Assembly (NCBI GenBank): GCA_964036665.1
Contig: OZ038530.1
Span: 21,970,001 to 22,034,000, forward strand
Direction: 5' to 3'
DNA: 64,000 nucleotides
DNA from: Gordius sp. MW1
Lineage: Eukaryota > Nematomorpha > Gordioida > Gordea > Gordiidae
The notes beneath the pieces were generated by a model. It made no database searches. It saw only the letters and a program-made list of their open reading frames with translations, and had not been told where the DNA came from. The position numbers and the translations under genes are program-made. The first letter of the stretch is position 1, and every line of letters begins with the position of its first letter. This document shows, piece after piece, positions 1 to 9,004 of the stretch.

Positions 1-8
1 TATTATAG

Positions 9-69
9 GGGAGATCACCAATTGAAGTCTTAAAAAAACCATTTAAAGTGCCTATTCTTAATTATTTAG
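9..69 (+). CDS. RAD54: RAD54 exon (first in window)
   Basis: Follows acceptor ATAG at 5-8 and ends before GTAATT at 70, phase 1. Encodes [18 protein letters not shown], matching the conserved KPFKVPIPNY segment of RAD54. Confidence 0.85.
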
Positions 70-3000
70 GTAATTATGATGTACTTTAAAACAAATTTGA
101 TGTTTGCCATATTTGACTATTAGGTTATGGTAGCCGAGCATTAGGTATAAAGAGAGATTCAACTAAAAATGCACTTCATGATCCAAATACTGAGGGAGCC
201 CTTATTTTGCACTATCCCGTAGAACTAACACAATTAGAACGCCTGAAAATAGATGTGTAAAAACAATTTTGATTCAAATTTTATAACTTTGAATGTATTT
301 TTTTTTAAAATTTATATTTCATTTTATAATTTTTATAGAAAAAATGTGCAAGTGCACGTAGTAGTTGATCCTTTAATATCCCAGTGCTTAAGGCCACATC
401 AACGTGAAGGTGTCAAATTTATGTCCGACTGTGTCAGTGGTAGTTTAATACCCAATAATTATGGTTGTATCATGGCAGATGAAATGGGTTTGGGGAAAAC
501 GTTGCAATGTGTTGCTCTTATATGGACATTATTAAAGCAAGGCCCTAGTGCAGTGCCATTAATTAATAGAGTTATTATAGTAACCCCAAGCAGTTTGGTT
601 AAAGTAAGCTATGTTTAAGCATAACACTATTAAATTTGTTTTTATTGTCAATATTGAAAATAATCATTTTAAGATTGCACAACAACCATTAGTTGATTGT
701 ATAAGTGCTCATAATTAAAAAAGTGTATACATTGTTATATTTCTTAAATGTTTGTGATGAATTAATTTTTTTTATCATTTATAAATAGCTGTTAAGGTAG
801 AATACTTATTATAGTTTAATATTTGAAGCTATGTTAATTTTTGTATCATTGACAATTAATGGTTAATTGTATTTGTATTCTACAATACAAACTAGAATTT
901 TGATAATTGCTTGTTTGCTTTATTTTACTTCCAATGATTCATATATATATGTTGCAAGAATAGTAATTGATTAACTCGACTACTCCAAAATTTTTGTAAC
1001 CCAGACCTATTTACATGGGCATAGCCAGCATTGAAATTAGAGGGGCACAATATTATTTAGAGGGGGGGCAAAATGATCATTTTTTGAAATTTTAGCCATA
1101 GTTATAAAAAATTTCTAAAAATTTTTGGATTTAAAAGGGGGCAGCACACCGTCTTTGTCCCCCCCCTGGCTATGCTCATGCTTTATGTATTTTCATATAA
1201 TTCATTTACATCAATATAAATACAAAGTAACTAGTAGTGTTTTTTGTTTGATCAACTTTTAGTTTTCCTAAGACTAACGGTCAACTCCGGTATGTTTTTC
1301 AAATTTCGACCAAGCTTAGGGGTTGACTAAGAAACATACCTAAAAACCTTTGGTTTATTTATGTTTAATTGATTAAAACCAAAGGTTGACAAACAACACC
1401 CAGCCAGTTTTTAAAACACTAGTAACTAGCTATCCATTGCTACATATATATAAACATATATTTGGTAAAGAATTGGCAAAATGAGATTCAAAAATGGTTG
1501 GGGCAACGTATAAACGTCATGGTTATAGAGGGTGGAGACAAGGAGAGGGCATTAAAAGATTTACGCTACTTCACAAATGCACCCGACAAAGCACACCTCA
1601 TGTTCCCAATCTTAATCATATCGTACGAATCATTTCGCATAAACTCCAGCATCTTGAATGGAGTTGGCACGTCGACAACTCGTAACGATGACATGAAAAT
1701 TTTGGTTATTTGCGACGAAGGTCACAGACTAAAAAATTGTGAAAATCAAACGTACAAGGCCCTGGATGGGGTTAGAGCACGGAGGAGAATACTCCTTTCA
1801 GGCACCCCTATACAGAATGACCTGTTGGAATATTTCAGTTTGGTTCATTTTGTTAACCCGGGCATACTAGGTAAGTCAACATTATGAAAACTTGGTTTTT
1901 GTAAGAAGAAAAATAAAGACCTTAGATACATTACTTAAGCTCATGGGCGTAGCCAGGGGGTGATATGGAGGGGTGGCTGCCCCCTCTAATTCCAGAAATC
2001 CATTTAAATTTCAAAAGTTATCACTTTGCCCCTCCCTAAATCATTACTGCCCCCCCCCTCTAATTCCAACTCTGGCTATGCCCATGCTTTAGCTATAGGC
2101 AATTTAGACAGAATATGTAAAATCTTGTTCTGGCTAAATAAAAAACCATTTAGTCCTAATGTCAAATTATTAGGACCACGGTGTAGCTTATTCAAAGCTT
2201 TAAAGATAGAATCTAAGAGCTTTAATAGGAATAGTAATTTATTTAGATTCAATTTATAAACCAGTCTGGGTTAACAATTGAAATACCTGTTGAATGTTAT
2301 CTAAAATGACTTTTTAACATTCAATTGGTAATAAAAAAAATTAGAATCAGATTTTAAATGGCTATAAGTTGAGTATTTTAAAAGACGATTTTTTCCAATT
2401 TTTGATATAGATAAGTTTAATTTGCTGGTATAATAGTCATTGTGTTTGATGGTTATATACTCGCCCATTTTATTGATTGTGTTTTCACAAAATTTATAGA
2501 TGCAAAAGTAAAATTATTTGTATACCAATTAGGGTCGGCTCATGAATTTAAAAAAAGATTTGAGAATCCGATTTTGAAAGGTAGGGATTCTAACGCATCG
2601 CCCGAGGTTAGAGAACTTAGTGCTCAAAAATTGAAAGAACTATTGGAAATTGTTAGTAAATGTATCATTAGGCGAACCAGTGCTCTGCTAATCCGATATC
2701 TCCCCATCAAAGGTAACTCATGGTTTAACTTTCATTATTGTAATCAAACTCTTTTAAAACTTAGCAGAATTTTATTTGTTATATATTTTTTTAGTGGCCA
2801 CGAAAACAAAGTTACACACATAAGCGTTATACAAAAATAAAGCCATATATCATTATCTTTTAAAATAGGTCATGAGTTGGCAAAGGATTTAAAGTTGTAT
2901 CGTACAACAATAATCCCTAGTTGTTTGTTTGTTATACAAATTGTAAGCTTTGACTGTAGCTTTCAAAACTAATTTGCAACAAATAATTCTATTTGTTGTG

Positions 3001-5857
3001 TAAAGAGTATAATCTTTGAAATGACTCACAGAAGGTGTAAAACAAAAAATCAGTTTTACATTAAATATTAGACCTGTGACTAATGTTGTCGAAAACGGCT
3101 GGTTTTGTTTGGCCGGTTGTTCGATTTAGTCGACTATACATAAACAGACCAAAGATTTTTTTGGTCTATTTTTCATAGTCGACCACTAGGCTTAGTCGAA
3201 ATTCAGGTCGATCAAACAAAACCCAGCCGCTTTCACAGCACTACCTGCATATTCAATTATACTTATATTTTTGGTTAATTGGTTTATTGACATCAGTGGA
3301 ATATATTATATGCTGTGGCCTGACTCCCCTGCAAAGGCAACTGTACGCGAAAATATTGGAAGAATTTGGCCATAAATCGGGGAATGAATTCAAAATGGCC
3401 TCTACCCTAGCTGCCATTACTATGCTGAAGAAATTGTGCAATCGTAATAGCTTTAAAACTTAGCTAAATTGAGCATATATATATTTAAGCATTTGTGTTA
3501 TTTGTATATTGCTTACTTTTATGAGTGGATGAAATGCCAACTATTTATATATAATTAGATCCTGAACTTATATACGAAAAATGTGTTAATGGTGAAATGG
3601 GGCTGCAAAATACGGCCAAACTATTTCCATCGAAAATATTAGCTAATTTTGTGCCAGAATTATCAGGTGACATGAATAAATTTTGTAATTTATTGACAAC
3701 CTATATAAATAATTTTTGAATATATTTATGTATTACTATTATATATTTATGTATTACTATTTAAAATTTTTAGTTCCGATTTATTAGATGGATTTATAAA
3801 GGTGTTGAAGTTTTTATTTATTAAGGTAATATCTAATATAAATTAATCTAGGTAAAACATTATTTTTGGATCGTCTGCTTTCAAACATCAAAAAAACTAC
3901 AAACGATAAAATTGTGTTAGTGTCCAACTACACCCAAACCTTGGACATGTTTGAAAAACTATGTCGCCTGCGTGGGTAATATTGCATTTCATTTAAACCT
4001 TAAAATTTATTTGTACTAATATTTTATTATTATTGGCTGTATTCTTCGTTTATTAATATCCATCGTGTCTTATAAGTAACTTGAGATTAACTTAGCTCTA
4101 ACCCTTTTTCATAAAAGGTTGCGTTTCAAAATTAATACTCAAGTTTGGGCAAGCTTTGACGTATAAAAGCTATAATTTGTTTGTGCTATTTTTCATTTCG
4201 ATCTCGATTATCGTTTTGCTCGGTAATTAACTATGACACGCTTAAAGCTTTAATAAATTACAATTATCCACTCTTCTCTTACGTGAAATTCACCTCAGAA
4301 TAGTCCACAGTTGTGCTGTAAAAAGACGTGGGTTTTGTTTAGTCGACCTTTAGCTTTAGGGCTTTGTCGAAATTTGAAAAACATACCAGAGTGGACCGTT
4401 ACTCTTAGTTGAACCAAAGGTCGACCAAAATCCAGCCATTTTTACAACACTAATCCATAGTTTTAAGTTACCTTAAACGGCAAGAAAAAATTTTCCTACA
4501 ATGAATCTTATATCATTGTTAATGGGTGAAATCTTTTTTATTTTTCAACTTTTCAAACAGTATCTTCCCTTTAATAATCTTTCAGATACGCTTACGTGAG
4601 GCTCGATGGTTCCTGTACGATCAAGAAACGCGCTAAATTGGTGGAAAACTTCAATGATCCTTCCTGCCACCATTTTATATTTATGCTGAGCAGTAAAGCC
4701 GGGGGCTGTGGTCTCAATTTAATAGGGGCCAATAGGTTAGTTATGTTCGACCCGGACTGGAACCCAGCTAACGATTATCAAGCTATGGCTCGGGTATGGA
4801 GAGATGGTCAGAAAAAAAGATGCTTCATATACAGACTTTTCGGGGTAACGTAAATTGATTATTATCATTTACTTTAAGGCGAGCATTATCATTTGACCTT
4901 AACCCAGGGTCAGGCATGATTTCCAAATGCCAGACCTGCACGGGTGACCCGACATCGGGTCGGGTTTGGGTTGTTGAAAATTTTAAAATGCTTTCGGGTC
5001 GGGTTCGGGTTTAATGTAGTTTTCAACAAAGTAATGTTGATGCATACAAATTATATCAATTTTTAATATATCTTGCTTAGTCTCGTAGCGCGGACTAAAC
5101 ATAGAGATCTATAGGCTTAACTATGTAGATTTGAAGCGAATTGTACTATCATTAATTAGACTAGTTCTCGAATTAAAAAAACCTTTTATCTGTCGTATCC
5201 TCAAATTTTGCAAGAAACCATGACATTGTATGATAAAGTTTTGCTGGGTTAACGCTCCGTTTTTGGTTTGGGGTGTTTAAGGTGTCTTAAGAAAATTAAC
5301 TATAAACCTATATATATAATTTGGTTTTATAAAAGGGTCAACTTTAAGCTTGTCACCCATGATACTTTGATTTTGATGCCTAGGTATTTGTTTAAACCCC
5401 CTTTAGTCTATGGTTCCTTTATTTTATTATCATGTTTTGCCCTTTATATTAGACGGGTACGATCGAAGAAAAAATATTGCAACGTCAGTCGCATAAAAAA
5501 TCTTTGAGCGATAGCGTGATCGAGGGAAATGATAAAAATGGCGGCGGCACCGAGCTAACCGGTTGCGCGGATGAAGACAGTTCCGACGTGGCCGCGCTTG
5601 GGAGCCACCATTTTTCGGGGGAAGAGTTGCGGGAACTATTTTCGCTCGCGGACGCCACCGTGCCCAGCGATACGCACGAAACAATAAAATGTCGGCGTTG
5701 CACGACGATCGAACGAAAGGTGGTTCACCTGAAAGCGCCCCCAGAAGCTGCTGATTGTGCGAGTCACGTGACCGATTGGTATGAGCCCATCAAAAAATCG
5801 CTGCGTTGCAAATATATATATATAGATGATTTTCGCTATTTTTTTGTTGGAAATTAA
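9..5857 (+). CDS. RAD54: RAD54 DNA repair/recombination ATPase, 3' ten exons (5' end outside window)
   Basis: SNF2-family DNA translocase that partners RAD51 in homologous recombination in the nucleus. Exons joined here: 9-69, 124-256, 339-603, 1471-1870, 2533-2712, 3297-3443, 3559-3666, 3852-3975, 4586-4844, 5453-5857; total 2082 nt, 693 residues plus stop, all phases compatible. Visible motifs in order: Walker A DEMGLGKT (exon 3), Walker B DEGH followed by RLKN and the SGTPIQND motif (exon 4), IIRRTS (exon 5), VSNYTQT (exon 8), and the second RecA lobe with [20 protein letters not shown] and [10 protein letters not shown] (exon 9). Colinear with vertebrate RAD54L from the conserved KPFKVP region onward. 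The N-terminal part, including the start codon, is missing. The C-terminal tail after the CRRC motif is short and diverged. Introns carry family A and B mini-transposons. Identity is near certain; the exact ends of weak splice sites are my inference. Confidence 0.95.
124..256 (+). CDS. RAD54: RAD54 exon
   Basis: Acceptor TTAG at 120-123, donor GTAAAA at 257, phases 1 to 2. Encodes GSRALGIKR and [11 protein letters not shown], the conserved RAD54 N-terminal segment. Confidence 0.88.
339..603 (+). CDS. RAD54: RAD54 exon with Walker A motif
   Basis: Acceptor TATAG before 339, donor GTAAGC at 604, ends in phase 0. Encodes [20 protein letters not shown] and the ATP-binding loop DEMGLGKT, then TPSSLVK. 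Confidence 0.95.
1014..1180. mobile_element. Family B hAT-like mini-element (RAD54 intron)
   Basis: Starts CATGGGCATAGCCAG and ends CTGGCTATGCTCATG; internal G-tract and C-tract form the inverted repeat. No autonomous coding capacity. Confidence 0.75.
1236..1420. mobile_element. Family A Mutator-like mini-element (RAD54 intron)
   Basis: Palindromic core with GGTCGACC-type blocks; flanked by AGTAACTAGT and AGTAACTAGC, a 9/10 match for a 10-bp target duplication. Confidence 0.8.
1471..1870 (+). CDS. RAD54: RAD54 exon with Walker B motif
   Basis: Acceptor AAAG at 1467-1470 with a poor pyrimidine tract; donor GTAAGT at 1871, phase 0 to 1. Starts [11 protein letters not shown], continues the SLVK of the previous exon, and carries [10 protein letters not shown] and [20 protein letters not shown]. 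Confidence 0.95.
1942..2085. mobile_element. Family B hAT-like mini-element (RAD54 intron)
   Basis: CATGGGCGTAGCCAGG to CTGGCTATGCCCATG, with flanks CTTAAGCT and CTTTAGCT (7 of 8 match). Confidence 0.8.
2533..2712 (+). CDS. RAD54: RAD54 exon
   Basis: Acceptor TTAG at 2529-2532, donor GTAACT at 2713, phases 1 to 1. Encodes [17 protein letters not shown] and [16 protein letters not shown]. Confidence 0.92.
3082..3242. mobile_element. Family A mini-element (RAD54 intron)
   Basis: Starts AATGTTGTCGAAAACGGCTG, ends AACCCAGCCGCTTTCACAGC plus ACT; internal self-complementary GTCGAC blocks. Confidence 0.75.
3297..3443 (+). CDS. RAD54: RAD54 exon
   Basis: Acceptor ATCAG at 3292-3296, donor GTAATA at 3444, phases 1 to 1. 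Encodes [12 protein letters not shown] and the LKKLCNH segment that opens the second ATPase lobe. Confidence 0.9.
3559..3666 (+). CDS. RAD54: RAD54 exon
   Basis: Acceptor TTAG before 3559, donor GTGACA at 3667, phases 1 to 1. Encodes [12 protein letters not shown] up to ELSG, the variable insert between the two ATPase lobes. Confidence 0.85.
3852..3975 (+). CDS. RAD54: RAD54 exon
   Basis: Acceptor CTAG before 3852, donor GTAATA at 3976, phases 1 to 2. Encodes [19 protein letters not shown], a hallmark RAD54 stretch of helicase motif IV. Confidence 0.93.
4309..4451. mobile_element. Family A mini-element (RAD54 intron)
   Basis: AGTTGTGCTGTAAAAAGACG to CCAGCCATTTTTACAACACT, with the usual internal AACATACCAGAG and ACCAAAGGTCGACC blocks. 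Confidence 0.75.
4586..4844 (+). CDS. RAD54: RAD54 exon with motifs V and VI
   Basis: Acceptor TTTCAG before 4586, donor GTAACG at 4845, phase 2 to 0. Encodes [36 protein letters not shown] and [17 protein letters not shown]. Confidence 0.95.
4900..5040. repeat. GGGTCGGGT-type repeat (family G)
   Basis: Contains GACCTGCACGGGTGACCCG and repeated CGGGTCGGGTTCGGG. Similar patches occur at 26080-26215, 33325-33950, 40588-40725 and 54895-55105. Confidence 0.6.
5453..5857 (+). CDS. RAD54: RAD54 terminal exon
   Basis: Acceptor TTAG before 5453; stop TAA at 5855-5857. Encodes [20 protein letters not shown], a linker, [22 protein letters not shown] and CASHVTDW. After this the protein ends in an unusual tail, with [12 protein letters not shown] as the last recognisable block, shorter than the vertebrate C-terminus. 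Confidence 0.9.
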   Translation, partial: TGTIEEKILQRQSHKKSLSDSVIEGNDKNGGGTELTGCADEDSSDVAALGSHHFSGEELRELFSLADATVPSDTHETIKCRRCTTIERKVVHLKAPPEAADCASHVTDWYEPIKKSLRCKYIYIDDFRYFFVGN

Positions 5858-6059
5858 ATTTATCCTTATATATTTAAATTAAATTTATCCTTATATATTT
5901 TACCTTACTTCTCACGCTCTATTATGTAACAATGAGAGAATAATTTGAAAATATCTTTTAAGCATTGCAATGATTATGCTATACTCTATAAATCACGATA
6001 TCTTAAAGGCATTTTTATGTGTAAATTTACATGCCATAAATAGGATTTTATGAAGAGAT

Positions 6060-6165
6060 GATTCGATTTAAGGCGAGTGGTAAGCGCGAATCAAATAATA
6101 ATTACTCTAATTTGTATGCCATTAACAAGAAAAGCCTAGGCTCTTGGGTTCGAACCCCACGTTAA
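6060..6165 (+). other. Degraded tRNA-like sequence or tRNA-derived SINE head
   Basis: GGCGAGTGGTAAGCGC at about 6073 resembles the A box of Leu/Ser tRNAs, and GGGTTCGAACCCCAC at about 6147 is a good B box with a 4-bp T stem. The spacing is longer than in a normal tRNA and I could not close an acceptor stem, so it is more likely a pseudogene or SINE remnant than a working tRNA. Confidence 0.35.
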
Positions 6166-6519
6166 GCGCTAATGTTAAATACACTTTTTATTTTTTTTTG
6201 GAGCTAATCTTTCTTTAGTAATATTAAAAGGCAAAGGAATGAATGAATACCATAACATCTGATATATATATATATCATATCGAGTGCAACTCGTTACAAA
6301 TAAATACATATTTATAATGTATATTGCGAATGCATGTCTTTTGCTCGTTGGCTGGTTTGCAATTTTTAAATTAGAGGCTAATTTGCTAAATTTATCTCTC
6401 TATCTTTTTAGCGTGTGATTCAAAAATAATAAAAGATACATATTACGTTTTCCCTTTTATTGGGCCTCATCAGTATGTCATAGTTAATTTTCTAGTCGAA
6501 CCCCTTATTTAAAAATGGA

Positions 6520-6708
6520 TACCGGGCTCGGGCGAGGTCAAACAACTAGTCTATTTGCGAAAGCAAAATAATAGTCTTTTACACAAGCATAAGTGTCCAC
6601 AGCCATTAAAAACCCGTTTAAGTTTCCACGGCATTTATTTAAAAATAACAAGTTGGACAGGACGGACAGGACAACCAAAAGCGAGCCCATAAATTGCGTA
6701 GCAATTAA
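6520..6708 (-). repeat. Family C interspersed repeat
   Basis: Reverse copy of the element with CCGTCCTGTCCAACTTG, GTGGAAACTTA and GACCTCGCCCGAGCCC blocks; best seen complete at 49077-49330. Confidence 0.65.
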
Positions 6709-7852
6709 TATTAAATTAAAAAACCAACGTAAATAATGCTTGATAATCTATATGCAATAATTATGAATATGTCAGGTATCATTCGGCCGATCGAAAATCG
6801 CTGGTTCTTTCGCAAGACTCTTGTTTAATGGCGGCCACTTATCCAAATTGTAGCCTGGGACAGGATACCCTTTCCAAAAAGACGAAAGTCGAAGAACATA
6901 GTGCTAATAGCAGCGTCGTTACTTTTATATTTTACCAATTTTCGCACAAAGAACAAAGGATTACCGTTTAGTTCTTAAATGTTCCATTACTATTTTTGTA
7001 TTGTTTATTTTCGCGCAATATGTGTATACAATCAGTGTCGACATTAGTGAAATATATTTTTATTGAATTCTATAATATCGATATATGATACTTTTATTAC
7101 ACCATTCTTTTTAAAGGAATTTATTGAGGAGATGGTAGAAAGGATTTTCATGTTTAAGAATTAGGGACATATTTTAAACATTGTTGATTTTATTATATAA
7201 TAGATGAAATTTAAAATATAACAATATTTAAAAAATTTTGCTGTTATAAAAGTGCTAAAAAATTTCAACTAAAGAACAACTACATTTGTCCATATCAAAA
7301 TTTTATGTGAGCATAATATTTAGATTAAATTTAGTATGACTGTTAAAGTGACAAATTATTAGTTAGGATTACTCTCATTTATTAGCCTTAAGTAATATTT
7401 GGGCATTTATATTGTTTTGTTCAAAATTATTATTTTTATTAAGCATGATTCAAAAATGTGATTTGTTGTATATAAACTATTTATATTAAAACCATACATT
7501 GAAATTAATTACAAATAGAATAATTAAATATTTAATAATTTCTTAAATCTATTATAGTTAAAATTGTATCGCTATATAATATATATTTACTGAGAATAAT
7601 CAAACGAAGAAACTTAAAAGCTATTAGAATAAATAGTCTTTTGCCTAACTAACACTAATGGGCAGGGAATTTTAACTCAATGTAATTACACATAAAATTT
7701 TAGAAATATAATCATTTTAACCCTCCTTTGTGGCTACCTTTATTGAAAAAACAACAAGTCATAATATGCACATTTCACTTAATATACCATTTTTTGTTTA
7801 TATATTTCATATAAGGCTATATTACATTTTTAATTTTGCCTAAACTGTCAAG

Positions 7853-8075
7853 ATTGTTATTTTTTTGATTGTTCATCGATCTTATAATCAGCCATAAGGA
7901 ACTTCGATTCGTCTAATCTCATAATTTTTTTTTTGAATTAACATGCTTTATTAAAAAAAAGTATTAAATATAGAGTGAAATTAATAAAAAGAAAAAATTG
8001 TTATTTTTTTTGAGTGTTCATCTATCTTATAATCAGCCATAAGGAACTTCGACTTGTCTAATCTAATACTTTTTA
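7853..8075. repeat. Direct duplication, two units of about 75 bp
   Basis: Units at about 7853-7928 and 7998-8072 share ATCTTATAATCAGCCATAAG and GGAACTTCGA, separated by AT-rich filler. Confidence 0.7.
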
Positions 8076-8683
8076 CACGTCCGACCCTTTTTTATTTTAC
8101 ATAGTAAAAAAAATTTTTTTTTGAAATTTTTTATTTTATTTAAAAAATGCTTATTAGATTGTCTTTAAAAAACATGTATGCTGGCTTTGATGAAAATCAT
8201 AAAAATGTCATTTAAAATTTAAGCATTAATACACAAAATGACACGAAATCTTTGTGTAGGCTTAATTAATTGCTATGCAATTTGTGTCATTATTTGCTAT
8301 AAGGTATAAAAATTAATTCAAACCTAAGCAAAATTAATTGTTATTTATTTTTGTCCGAAATATAATAATAATAAAATATTATTTGGTACAATTCACGACC
8401 GCGCGCGAGATAAGGAAAGTTGAGAGAAGATTAAAACATAAGTAAATCATCAATTGGTTTAAAGACTGTAAAAAAATCATTTACAGAACTACCCTACTTT
8501 ATAGAGTATAGTTCAGTAAGGTATCGACGTAGAAGAGAGAGTACACATTATGTATAATTTCGCGTTTGAATAAGAACTCTCTTGGTCAATGCTTTAAGAA
8601 AGAGATATGATCATGCATGATGCTAATAAAGGCGTATGCTAAATGTTGTTTCAAAGGCATCAACAGGGGCGGTCTCATTAACG

Positions 8684-8740
8684 CCCCCCCCCCACCCCCA
8701 AGTCATAAAGGGTCGAAGGGGGGGGGGGGTTAGGTGGGGT
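8684..8740. repeat. C-tract/G-tract inverted pair in presumed Piezo 3' UTR
   Basis: C10-A-C5 at 8684-8699 faces G12 at 8718-8729 with an 18-base spacer, 12-68 nt beyond the Piezo stop codon. In the transcript this could fold as a very GC-rich hairpin or as stacked G-tracts. Confidence 0.6.
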
Positions 8741-8751
8741 GTCATATCACT

Positions 8752-9004
8752 CTACTGCATTTTATCTTTGGTCCATTTGATGAGCGTTTCAGGAGAACGG
8801 TAAAGGAATATTAGCTTGGCGAAGAGTTCTTCTTCCAAGTGGAATTCCCGCGTTTCTCGCACCAAGTATATGTCGAGACATAGCTGTAGGACACGATCCA
8901 CGTTGGGCAATTCGTCAAACATGATGCGAGAGTAGAGTCCGCTCACGAAAGATCTAACTAGCCGACCTATCACTAGCACCAGAGACACGTACAGCCCTAT
9001 GATG
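8752..9004 (-). CDS. PIEZO: Piezo exon 49 (inner pore helix and C-terminal domain)
   Basis: Acceptor TTTTTTAG, then [60 protein letters not shown] and [13 protein letters not shown]; stop TAG at 8752-8754. The LV pair of the hydrophobic gate is kept. Confidence 0.96.

Larger units (their letters stand above)
5858..8751. other. Convergent intergenic region between RAD54 and Piezo
   Basis: AT-rich with no credible open reading frame. Both flanking genes point into it, so it should hold both 3' UTRs; an AATAAA at about 6299 is a candidate RAD54 poly(A) signal. It also contains a tRNA-like sequence, one family C repeat, a direct duplication and a C/G tract pair, listed separately. Confidence 0.7.
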
